The notes under the pieces are model-generated. The model made no database searches, had not been told where the DNA came from, and worked only from the letters and a program-made list of their open reading frames with translations. Both the position numbers and the translations under genes were made by a program. A stretch of DNA of 25,805 nt from a virus: positions 1 through 25,805 of IMG/VR virus record IMGVR_UViG_3300017730_000068, one strand, 5' to 3'. Position 1 is the first letter of the stretch, and the number at the start of each line of letters is the position of its first letter. This document shows, piece by piece, positions 8,047-15,144 of the stretch.

Positions 8047-9341
8047 TAGCCTAACGCCCTTTGCATATACTCAGGATAAATATTAAAAAAGTTTGCTGTA
8101 GCCCCATAAGCATTAGAAGCCATTTGACCTCTGTAAGCATTAAAGAACTGCTCTGGCTGGCCCGTGTTTAACTCTTGACCAATACTGGTTGTTGAACCCA
8201 TATCAAGCGCCGGTACTGCAATAGCGTACTGGTTGTATTGATACTCAGGAACGTCTTCTAGTCCTATAGCTTGCATACCTTTACTTAGTACACCTTCAGC
8301 AACAGTTCTTGGCGCACCAGCTATAAGATCCCCAACGCCTGCTCTAGCTTCTGCTATATTGCCTGCAACATCTCGACCAGTTACAAATTCACTGGCCTTC
8401 TCTAAGAAAGACTTGTCTGGGGCTACTGCCGCTTTACCAGAAGCAAAGAAAGGGTCTGCCGCCGTACCTGAACCACCCTGTTGGGCAATATTTTCAGCTA
8501 AGGCTTCTGCAATATTTCCAGCACTACCAGAAACAGGGGCCTTTGCTACAGCTTGCATATTCTGAAAACCCATATTAAGATCTCTTGATAGCAAAGACGA
8601 TGATGGTGGCCCCATTTCATAAGTTATACCGCCAATTTCACCAACAGGCCCAAAAGGATCTGGAGAAAGGTTTGGCGCTCTAACAACTGTTTCGCCTATT
8701 GGACTTGTAACATCAAAAGCTGTTGCAGAATCAATCTGTCCTTGCAAGCCTTCAGAAACTTCTGTTATGTTACCCATCTGGTCTTGAGCTAAAGCTGTAG
8801 CTGTAGGATCACCAACAGGCTGAGAGATATCAAAAATACTTTTACCCGCTTCTGTTATGTTTCCAAAAGACTTTTGAGCATTTGTAAAAACTCCTCCCCA
8901 ACCATCAACATCCATATTAACACCAAGCTTACTTAATCCCTGACCAAGTGTACTGTCAACGGTGATTCCAAGATTTTTAGCCGCCGCACCAATTGTATCC
9001 CCTACAACCTGTGTAACGCCATCAGTAATACTACTAAAAAACTTACCAGTATTAGAAGCAACCTTTACAGCGCCTTGAATAAAACTAGAGGCCGCTTGAC
9101 CAACAGCACCCATGCCCTGTAAACTTCCTGCAAGCCCACCAACAACTCCGGGCGTTGTACCTACCAACATTCCCGATAGGATTTGCCCGACCCCCGGCAG
9201 GACTAGAGCAAGACCAATTTGACCAATAATGCCAATCTTACCCATAAATTTTCCAATAGACTTAAAGGCACTTTTAATTCCTTTGCCAATCTTTTTAAAG
9301 ACTTTCTTTACGCCTTTAAATATTTTTTTAAAAAATCCCAT
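8046..9341 (-). CDS. virion protein with cationic amphipathic N-terminus (431 aa)
   Basis: The protein starts at ATG 9339-9341 behind a strong GGAGG. Residues 3-35 have Lys every three to four residues (12 Lys in the first 35) between Phe/Ile/Val positions, the pattern of a membrane-active amphipathic helix. Residues 36-62 (IGIIGQIGLALVLPGVGQIL and onward) are hydrophobic and Gly-rich, enough to insert in a membrane. The remainder is Gly/Ala/Ser-rich, low in charge and without known domains; it ends with NIYPEYMQRALG. Place and composition suggest an internal protein ejected with DNA and able to contact or cross the host membrane, which is inference. It is flanked by the repeat-rod gene and the 196-aa gene. 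Confidence 0.7.
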   Translation of the reverse strand: MGFFKKIFKGVKKVFKKIGKGIKSAFKSIGKFMGKIGIIGQIGLALVLPGVGQILSGMLVGTTPGVVGGLAGSLQGMGAVGQAASSFIQGAVKVASNTGKFFSSITDGVTQVVGDTIGAAAKNLGITVDSTLGQGLSKLGVNMDVDGWGGVFTNAQKSFGNITEAGKSIFDISQPVGDPTATALAQDQMGNITEVSEGLQGQIDSATAFDVTSPIGETVVRAPNLSPDPFGPVGEIGGITYEMGPPSSSLLSRDLNMGFQNMQAVAKAPVSGSAGNIAEALAENIAQQGGSGTAADPFFASGKAAVAPDKSFLEKASEFVTGRDVAGNIAEARAGVGDLIAGAPRTVAEGVLSKGMQAIGLEDVPEYQYNQYAIAVPALDMGSTTSIGQELNTGQPEQFFNAYRGQMASNAYGATANFFNIYPEYMQRALG

Positions 9342-9343
9342 GC

Positions 9344-12300
9344 TTATATACCTCCACCCGGACTCGTGAACAAGCTATCAATCATATTAGTTAGTGTACT
9401 TATAGTTGTATTACTACTATTTCCAGCCGCCGCCTCATTACCAAGAGCCACAGCATACAACTGAGTCTGTCTAGTTTGGTTATTTTCATATGCTTGATTT
9501 ACATAGTTAGCCTCATCTCTTACGGTCTGCCAAGTATTTTGTTGCTGTTGCATAGTAAGTGCAAAAGCATTCTGAGCATTTTGCTGGGTCATAGCATTAT
9601 CAGCGGCTGTCTCAGCCAAAGCAACTTGACGCCTCCAAGCAATATCAGATTGAGCAATAGCATTCGCGTTTGCCGCATTAAACTGTTCGCGGTTAAAGTC
9701 TTGGGCAGAATTAAACTGTTCAGCCTGTAAAGTCATTTGAGCGGTTGCAATTCTTTCAGAACTACTAGCGCGTAATTGTGCGGCCTCAACTGCCGCACTA
9801 GCACCTATTCCAGCACTTTGTACTTGAGCATCAGCACCAATCTGAGTAGTTGTTATGCGTGTTTCTGCATCTAAGTCAGCAAGCTTTTGTCTATTAAGTG
9901 CATCAGCATTGTACTGCGACATAGCATTTGCTTGTTGAGCATTAAACTGTCTTATCTGTGCCGCCAGATTTTCATTAAACTGATTAATTTGATTTGTACT
10001 TTGAGCATTGAATTGCTTTGCGGCATTGCTCATAGACTGATTAGACAACAAAGTTTGTTGCATCATTTGAGCATCAAGTACTACTGCCTGTTGACGGTTG
10101 TTTAAGTTTGTCATATCCATCTGCAAAAAGGCTTGAGCATTTTGAGAGGCAAGTCTTGTTTGGTTATTAGCATTAGTAAGATCTAAAGACGCCATTGCCG
10201 CCGCATTTTGCATAGCCGCCTGTTGACGATTATTTAAATCTTGCATAGTCATAGACTGCATAAACTTGCTGTTAGCCATAGCAACCTGTTGTTCTGCACT
10301 AAACTGAGCCAGATCCACTTTTGCAACCATTGAAGCATTTTGAACAGCACGTTGCTGATCTACATTCAATTGTGCAACATTCATTTGACTTGCTATCTGA
10401 GCCTGAAGCATATTAGTCTTCATACGAGAATCAAGATTTGCAAGTCTTGTTTGTTGTTCAGCCGTCAGGTTTTCTGAGCTTGCTTGATTTAAAGCAGTCA
10501 GATTTGCAAGTTCCATTTGCTGTTCGTTACTAAGGTTTGCCAACTCCATCTGTTGCTTAAAGCCTGCATTCTTAGCAAGAAAGTCTGCGGCAGTCTGCAT
10601 CTCAACAAGCCGTGACTGATTCTCAGCAGACATATTCGCCGCATTAGTTTGGAACTCAAACTGAAGATTAGCTAATTCAGTCTGCTGTTCATTACCTAAG
10701 TTTTGAGCATTGATGGCCTGTTGGTTTTGAACATTCTGTACTGCTGATTGCTGACGATTCTGAAGGTTCGCCATTCTAGTCTGCTGTGCTTGAGCCGCAG
10801 TAGCAATCATTGCGTCTTGTGCAAACTGACTCTGAAGCACTGACATTTGCTGTGCCATCTGAGCCGTCTGAGAAGCCGCTGTCTGACGATTAGCAGTGTT
10901 TTGTAGCCTTCGCTGTGCGTCTAAGTTAGCTTGCTGTACATTGGCTTGTTGCTCGTTTGAGAGGTTCTGAGCAGACCTTTGCTGTAGTGCTTGTGCATTA
11001 GACTGAGCAATAGGCATAGCACTTTGAATAATAGAATTTAAAAGTGCATCACGGCCTACTGTAGAAGCCGTCAAGCCTCTTTGCTCTAGCATTCTATTTA
11101 CTTGTTCTACTGCTGGTCTAGCCCATACAGGAACTTCACCATCTTCAATGCCTCCAAGCAGTGTCTCCATCTGTGAAGATACAAGAGCCTCTGTCGGTAA
11201 AGCCGCTACAGCCGCTTGTATTTCTATAGGTTCGTCATCTATTTGAGCTTCAACAGTTTGAGGATCTTCAACGATGGTTGCGCTAATTTCTGGAGGAAGT
11301 TCTCCAACTTCTGCGACCATGTCTGCCGCCGCACCTTTAGCCGCCGTACCTTTTACTTGACGTACTTGAGCCGCTTCATAATTTAAAGTTTCTAAAATCT
11401 GAGCGGCTTCTGCATCTTCAGCGGCTTTACCAATAATTGCTCTACGTTGAGCAACTTCTGCTTCTTTTGTAGGCGCAACCTCTGTGGTCTTGCCCGTGAC
11501 TTTATCAACATAAGCACCGTCAGAAATTTCGTACTGTGCGGCTACTGCTAGTGCCGCCTGCTCTTGTGCGGCATCTCTTCCTGCCGCTACAGCCCTTTCA
11601 GTTAAAGCCTGTGGTTGAAACTGAGCAATAGCGCCTTCGCTGAGTTCGCCTTGCTGTGCTTCGACAGTCGGTACATCTGCCTCATCAATAAGTGTTGCAT
11701 CATACGTATCGACTTCTACAGTATTAGGCGCATCTACGTCTGTAAGCCCAGCTTGAGCAACACCTGACTCTGTAAGTGTTGGGTCTACGCTAGGTGGTGG
11801 CGGCGGCATCACAGTGCTTGTTTCTGGCGATGCTGGCCTTGGCCCCCCCGTTGTGGGTATTAAAGCGCCTTGTTGCCTTCCGGGTGGAGGAGGCATTACG
11901 GTGCTTGTTTCTGGTGGCCTTGGCCTTGGCCTTGGTCTTCCTTCTGCTTCTAATAGAGCGCCCTGTTGCATTCCGGGTGGGGGAGGCATAGACGCATCTT
12001 TTTTACTTTGTTCGGCCTGTAATTTTTTCATATCTGCGATTGCTTGAGGACTCATCATCCTACCGCCTGTTTGAGCCGCATAACGAATACCGCCTTTTCT
12101 AGCACCATCACGACCTTCTTCGTCTTCTTCTTTTTTTTCTTCTTCTTTATATAAGTCTGGCATTGAAACTTTACGAATGTTTTCTTCTTTCATTTCTGTA
12201 AAAGGAGTAGTAGATAAATTAGGATCGTCTACATTTACTTTTTTTAATGTAGGTTTAAATTCTTCAGACAAATCTTCTACTGTAACAGGATCAGGATATT

Positions 12301-12583
12301 CAAAACTTTCCCATACAGAAGAGCCGGGAGATTTAGGACGATTAGGATCTTTAGAGGGTATATAAGGTGTACCATCTTCTGTCTGTGTGCTAGTAAGCGC
12401 CCCCTGACCAAGTTGCCCCTTAATCTTGCTGGTGTCCATATTCAAATAGAATTTTTCGCCATTTACCATCATATAGGGCTTACCGTCCTCATCAATCTGA
12501 ATATTAGGCAAACCTGAAAATGCCTTAACTCTTTGAGGCTTTTTATGTCTAGCGACTTTTCTTGCTTTTTGCTTTTTAGCCAT
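9344..12583 (-). CDS. 1079-aa Gln/Asn/Ala-rich coiled-rod structural protein
   Basis: Starts at ATG 12581-12583 with GAGGA eight bases upstream. Layout: a basic N-terminus (MAKKQKARKVARHKKPQRVK), an acidic segment to residue 160, two Pro-rich direct repeats (199-264), an Ala/Glu-rich segment (290-480), a short conserved-looking block near 495-530 (VPVWARPAVEQVNRMLEQRG), then 46 to 47 perfect-length 11-residue units to residue 1046 and a 33-residue tail ending FTSPGGGI. Eleven-residue periodicity is the mark of a hendecad coiled coil, giving a long straight rod. I recall Q/N-rich proteins like this in marine phage structural modules without a proven role. It may be a fibre, a core rod or an ejected tube; position among internal virion genes favours the last two. 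Confidence 0.75.
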   Translation of the reverse strand: MAKKQKARKVARHKKPQRVKAFSGLPNIQIDEDGKPYMMVNGEKFYLNMDTSKIKGQLGQGALTSTQTEDGTPYIPSKDPNRPKSPGSSVWESFEYPDPVTVEDLSEEFKPTLKKVNVDDPNLSTTPFTEMKEENIRKVSMPDLYKEEEKKEEDEEGRDGARKGGIRYAAQTGGRMMSPQAIADMKKLQAEQSKKDASMPPPPGMQQGALLEAEGRPRPRPRPPETSTVMPPPPGRQQGALIPTTGGPRPASPETSTVMPPPPPSVDPTLTESGVAQAGLTDVDAPNTVEVDTYDATLIDEADVPTVEAQQGELSEGAIAQFQPQALTERAVAAGRDAAQEQAALAVAAQYEISDGAYVDKVTGKTTEVAPTKEAEVAQRRAIIGKAAEDAEAAQILETLNYEAAQVRQVKGTAAKGAAADMVAEVGELPPEISATIVEDPQTVEAQIDDEPIEIQAAVAALPTEALVSSQMETLLGGIEDGEVPVWARPAVEQVNRMLEQRGLTASTVGRDALLNSIIQSAMPIAQSNAQALQQRSAQNLSNEQQANVQQANLDAQRRLQNTANRQTAASQTAQMAQQMSVLQSQFAQDAMIATAAQAQQTRMANLQNRQQSAVQNVQNQQAINAQNLGNEQQTELANLQFEFQTNAANMSAENQSRLVEMQTAADFLAKNAGFKQQMELANLSNEQQMELANLTALNQASSENLTAEQQTRLANLDSRMKTNMLQAQIASQMNVAQLNVDQQRAVQNASMVAKVDLAQFSAEQQVAMANSKFMQSMTMQDLNNRQQAAMQNAAAMASLDLTNANNQTRLASQNAQAFLQMDMTNLNNRQQAVVLDAQMMQQTLLSNQSMSNAAKQFNAQSTNQINQFNENLAAQIRQFNAQQANAMSQYNADALNRQKLADLDAETRITTTQIGADAQVQSAGIGASAAVEAAQLRASSSERIATAQMTLQAEQFNSAQDFNREQFNAANANAIAQSDIAWRRQVALAETAADNAMTQQNAQNAFALTMQQQQNTWQTVRDEANYVNQAYENNQTRQTQLYAVALGNEAAAGNSSNTTISTLTNMIDSLFTSPGGGI
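9446..10996 (-). repeat. 33-bp-period repeat encoding 46-47 hendecad units
   Basis: Reading the minus strand, residues 530-1046 of the 1079-aa protein divide into 11-residue units with no insertion or deletion. Typical units are LSNEQQMELAN, LTAEQQTRLAN, LQNRQQSAVQN, LNNRQQAAMQN and FSAEQQVAMAN. A 22-residue super-period is visible where LNNRQQ-type and AxxMxSxDLTN-type units alternate. Position 1 is usually Leu, Ala or another hydrophobic residue and position 11 is mostly Asn. The bases have diverged well beyond the protein pattern, so selection acts on protein length and spacing. The repeat lies wholly inside the gene. Confidence 0.85.
11792..11989 (-). repeat. Pro-rich tandem duplication inside the 1079-aa gene
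   Basis: Two consecutive segments of about 30 residues, each running from MPPPPG through QQGAL to PETSTV, followed by a third MPPPPP start. In DNA this appears as near-identical stretches of about 90 bp. The copies differ in the middle (RPRPRPRP against TGGPRPAS). It is probably an extended flexible linker between the N-terminal part and the helical rod. Confidence 0.8.
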
Positions 12584-12594
12584 TTATATATTCC

Positions 12595-12954
12595 TCAGTA
12601 CGACCAGATTGCAGGAGATGGAAAAACTTCTTCTGCCATATCTAAGTGTATAAATCGTCCTTTTCCTTTTTGATTAACACCTATTCTTTTTACACCATGC
12701 TTCATGGCGACCTCAAGAACCTTTAAAGCTTTATCTCCGCTTACAGCTATATCAACTGCACACCCTGTTGTATGTGCGCCTACGCGACTTTTAGAAGCCT
12801 CTATAGGGTGTTCAACACATCTGTAACCAGAGCTAATAACAAAAGGAAAATCACATTCTTCTCTAATGTTATTTAAAACCTTTAAAAATTCGTCATCAAA
12901 CTTATAAGTACCGCAGTGTTGACAACTCAACTCTTCTTTTGTAAAGTAACTCAT
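12595..12954 (-). CDS. M15-type peptidase, candidate endolysin
   Basis: A 119-residue protein with the hallmarks of the D-Ala-D-Ala carboxypeptidase-like M15 fold (Hedgehog/DD-peptidase superfamily). It has SSGYRC at 41-46, AHTTGCAVD at 60-68 (zinc ligands H61 and D68) and FIHLD at 101-105 (third ligand H103). The expected Glu/Asp base before the last His is not obvious to me. The N-terminus has CQHCG at 11-15, a small two-Cys motif seen in phage members of this family. It is short for the family but complete. It would cut peptidoglycan cross-links or stem peptides for lysis. It follows the holin gene by one base, which supports that role. No signal peptide, so it would depend on the holin for access to the wall. 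Confidence 0.85.
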   Translation of the reverse strand: MSYFTKEELSCQHCGTYKFDDEFLKVLNNIREECDFPFVISSGYRCVEHPIEASKSRVGAHTTGCAVDIAVSGDKALKVLEVAMKHGVKRIGVNQKGKGRFIHLDMAEEVFPSPAIWSY

Positions 12955-12955
12955 T

Positions 12956-13351
12956 CTAGTCTCTAGCGACTTTTTTAGTTTTCTCTACAGTTCTCATAGC
13001 TCCTAAACCCAACATACCCAAAAGTACTGGCATCATTTCAGAGATATCTAAATTAGGCATGACAACATCTATGCCAGCCAAAGCACAACCAAAGTTACCG
13101 ATAGGCACGATAATAAAATTAAACCCCATACCGGCAACACAAATCCAACCTGTCGCTGGACGCCATCCAGACACAAAGATACTAGAGTGTTTAGCTTCTT
13201 CACGATTAATTGATATTTGTTCTTTAGCCAATTCATGGGCGTGTCTTGTAGCCATTGTAGAAATTTCATGAGCTAACCTCGCTTTTTCATCCGCATCAGG
13301 AATGAATTTGTCTAAAAGGCCCGAAATCGGGCCTACTAGCATTTCTAACAT
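12956..13351 (-). CDS. holin of the 3TM gene-transfer-agent type
   Basis: A 131-residue membrane protein. Residues 20-55 form a charged amphipathic helix (DEKARLAHEISTMATRHAHE). SGWRPATGW at 61-69 is the signature I associate with the 3TM holin family of gene transfer agents and marine phages. Hydrophobic spans follow at about 68-85 and 107-121, with a weaker one around 86-98, and the tail is basic (EKTKKVARD). It would permeabilise the inner membrane to release or activate the adjacent peptidase. AAGG lies nine bases before the ATG. It is directly upstream of the M15 peptidase on the transcript, the classic holin-endolysin order. Confidence 0.85.
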   Translation of the reverse strand: MLEMLVGPISGLLDKFIPDADEKARLAHEISTMATRHAHELAKEQISINREEAKHSSIFVSGWRPATGWICVAGMGFNFIIVPIGNFGCALAGIDVVMPNLDISEMMPVLLGMLGLGAMRTVEKTKKVARD

Positions 13352-13356
13352 TTTAC

Positions 13357-13737
13357 TTAGCCTTCCCAGCCAGCATCGTTTTCGTCGTAAACACCATCAC
13401 TATTGGTGTCACAGAACCTCTTCCACGCCTGCATATTAAACGTGAAACCTTCGTGCCACGGCACATAGGCTTTGCACCATGCGTGTGACCCTACCGTCAT
13501 ATCGTCAGTTCCGTCTTCATCTGGAACATAATCACGCGTTGACCAAGGCTTTTGAGCATAGAATAAAGTATTTTTGTTATTCATTAATTTACGCGTAAAC
13601 AAAGTACTAGCTTCACTAGCGATGTAAATCTCTTGACCATCTTCTAGAGTATATGTAGAACCATCATCATAGTTGATAACAGTTTCTGCATACGCAGAGC
13701 CTACAAAGAAAGCTAAAAACATAAGAAAGTATTTCAT
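13357..13737 (-). CDS. secreted small protein with C-terminal EF-hand-like loop
   Basis: 126 residues behind a good AGGAG (8-base spacing). The first 17 residues are a textbook signal peptide (Lys2, hydrophobic core, AYA before E18), with no lipobox Cys, so the mature protein should be soluble in the periplasm. The mature part begins with VINYDDGSTYTLEDGQEIYI, a beta-like segment. C88 and C109 could form a disulfide. The last 17 residues hold a calcium-loop pattern: D110, N112, D114, D118 and D121 in DTNSDGVYDEND. It lies between a coiled-coil membrane protein and the holin, hence in the lysis cassette. Possible roles are periplasmic help in lysis or a change to the infected cell surface; neither is shown by the sequence. 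Confidence 0.75.
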   Translation of the reverse strand: MKYFLMFLAFFVGSAYAETVINYDDGSTYTLEDGQEIYIASEASTLFTRKLMNNKNTLFYAQKPWSTRDYVPDEDGTDDMTVGSHAWCKAYVPWHEGFTFNMQAWKRFCDTNSDGVYDENDAGWEG

Positions 13738-13748
13738 AAAATTTTCTC

Positions 13749-14033
13749 CTATTTAAACATATAAACAACCACAGAGGCTGTTGCTGTAATGATAACCCAA
13801 AACAAGCGTTCAATACTACTACTTGTTTTAGAATTTAAAAGGACACTATTACTTAAATCTTTTAAATCATCTTCTTGATCGTCCAACCTTTTTTCGTGTC
13901 TATCAAGTCTTTTAAATACAGACAACATACGCTCTTCAATACGTGCTAAATCAGAGACTGTATCAGATAATTTATCTAACTTTTCTTCTATGCGCTCAAG
14001 GCGCGAATCTGGAATCATTACAGCCACCACCAC
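13749..14033 (-). CDS. tail-anchored coiled-coil membrane protein in lysis cassette
   Basis: Up to 94 residues. The longest reading starts at GTG 14031-14033 immediately after the preceding stop; an ATG five codons in (14016-14018), with GGTGG nearby, is an equal candidate. Residues 9-75 are a highly charged heptad-like coiled coil (SRLERIEEKLDKLSDTVSDL, HEKRLDDQEDDLKDL) and residues 77-93 are a single C-terminal membrane helix ending MFK. The architecture resembles XhlA-type lysis accessory proteins and other small phage membrane proteins. With the holin two genes downstream, a lysis accessory role is plausible. An inner-membrane spanin is another option, but no lipoprotein partner is visible. 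Confidence 0.7.
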   Translation of the reverse strand: MVVAVMIPDSRLERIEEKLDKLSDTVSDLARIEERMLSVFKRLDRHEKRLDDQEDDLKDLSNSVLLNSKTSSSIERLFWVIITATASVVVYMFK

Positions 14034-14507
14034 TTATCTCCCAAAAGTTTGAATAAAACTAACGGTTCCCATAAGGATACCACCAGCTACCATCAACCCT
14101 ATAATAATGGCTGATACATCTAACATTCTTCTTTGTCTACGTCTTTGTTTATAAATCATACGTTCTCTTTTAGCTCGTATGTCTCGACGCATTTGCATCA
14201 TTTCTTTGTAAGTTTCTTTACCGTAAGCCCAAGTAATTAATTCTCTTACTTGCTTTTCTTGTTCTTCTATTTTCTTTTTAGCAATAACAGCATTAAGTGC
14301 TTGTTCCTCTACTGAACCACCATCAAACATCTTTTTAAATAATGGTGGGTTTTCTGCTTCCTTTTCAGCCTCTTTTATGTCAGAAACTAGACCGTACCAG
14401 TGGCCTAGTTTTTGTGCTACGTGTTCAATTTCAGCGCCTTTAGATACAAGTATCTGTACACCTTTGAACGTAGTAGACGCCATTGCTACCAAAGATATAG
14501 GGTCCAT
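14034..14507 (-). CDS. basic membrane-anchored phage protein (157 aa)
   Basis: The N-terminal region MDPISLVAMASTTFKGVQIL is mildly hydrophobic. Residues 34-62 include LGHWYGLVSDIKEAEKEAEN and PPLFKKMF, followed by a long charged helix (65-127) that becomes strongly basic (RRDIRAKRERM, QRRRQRR), and a C-terminal membrane helix at about 130-153. Arg-rich sequence just before the span puts the bulk in the cytoplasm. I recall closely similar proteins from marine phage contigs next to lysis or tail genes, with no known function. ATG 14505-14507 directly follows the TGA of a 43-codon gene, so it is probably translated by coupling. Candidate pinholin or lysis regulator, unproven. Confidence 0.75.
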   Translation of the reverse strand: MDPISLVAMASTTFKGVQILVSKGAEIEHVAQKLGHWYGLVSDIKEAEKEAENPPLFKKMFDGGSVEEQALNAVIAKKKIEEQEKQVRELITWAYGKETYKEMMQMRRDIRAKRERMIYKQRRRQRRMLDVSAIIIGLMVAGGILMGTVSFIQTFGR

Positions 14508-14639
14508 TCATTTCTGACCTAAAAGTTTTTTAATTTTTTCTTGTTGCTTTAAAATTTCTTCTTGTTGTTTTTGTAGTTTTAAAAATTGTTTATCTATAAG
14601 TGATAACTCTGGCAACAGCACTACATTATTTTTTTTCAT
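14508..14639 (-). CDS. 43-residue coiled-coil micro-protein
   Basis: A reading frame of 43 codons fills what would otherwise be a 128-base gap. ATG 14637-14639 overlaps the TGA of the chaperone-like gene (ATGA) and its own TGA (14508-14510) abuts the ATG of the 157-aa gene. The protein begins MKKNNVVLLPELSLIDKQFL and continues with a Lys/Gln/Glu/Leu helix (LQKQQEEILKQQEKIKKLL). The perfect packing at both ends and the regular i, i+3/i+4 Leu/Ile pattern argue for a real gene, though A/T-rich DNA also favours Lys codons. It may simply carry ribosomes across to the next gene. Confidence 0.65.
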   Translation of the reverse strand: MKKNNVVLLPELSLIDKQFLKLQKQQEEILKQQEKIKKLLGQK

Positions 14640-15133
14640 GGCTTTGTAGGCCATGTGATAGTACCGGGAAAATCTGTCTGCTGTGGCACATCACGCAAAG
14701 CCTGCCTGTAAGTCGCCATATCTGCCGACATGGTTACATCAGACAACCCGTAGTGGTCTGTAGCCTTTAACAGTTCGTCCCGTTTAGAGCGTTCTAAGGC
14801 CGCTAAAGAAGCCTTGTCAGCCGCAGTCTTGGCGTCCTTCTGAGCCTGCACAGTGACAGTGTTGCCGTCATCGTCTGTGTACTCAGTAAACATCTCACGC
14901 TCTGTCCAAGCCTGCACCCAGTTGCCGTTAGCGTCCTGCTCTACGCCGTTGCGTACAACCATTTTAAAGTCGGCAGAAGGTTCTGGCTTAGGTGATGCTA
15001 GTACAGGATCAATTCCAAGTGTTTCGTTTACGTTGTCATTCCAGACTTTTGGTAATGACACATTTGAGTTGTCGCTTCGGATTTGGCCTTGAGATTTGAC
15101 CTCACCCGTTGATCTAATGCGATATTCCGACAT
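14636..15133 (-). CDS. tail assembly chaperone-like protein
   Basis: 165 residues with AGGAG eight bases before ATG 15131-15133. The C-terminal third carries the pattern I know from phage tail-fibre assembly chaperone families: KRDELLKATD (117-126), a spacer, TYRQALRDVPQQ (141-152), FPGTI and the terminal WPTKP. The middle has an Ala/Lys-rich helix (101-116). The N-terminal 100 residues (RNGVEQDANGNWVQAWTERE) are a variable, beta-like region. It lies just downstream of the 648-aa fibre gene, the normal place for a fibre-folding helper. It probably binds the fibre tip during trimer assembly and may not be in the mature virion. This is the best-supported function in this part of the operon after the lysis pair. 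Confidence 0.8.
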   Translation of the reverse strand: MSEYRIRSTGEVKSQGQIRSDNSNVSLPKVWNDNVNETLGIDPVLASPKPEPSADFKMVVRNGVEQDANGNWVQAWTEREMFTEYTDDDGNTVTVQAQKDAKTAADKASLAALERSKRDELLKATDHYGLSDVTMSADMATYRQALRDVPQQTDFPGTITWPTKP

Positions 15134-15144
15134 AGTTGATGCTC

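Noticed and set aside
9446-10996. 33-bp periodic repeats that could be read as a CRISPR-like or satellite array
   Set aside because: The period equals 11 codons, the frame is open throughout, and DNA identity between units is low; it is protein-level repetition.
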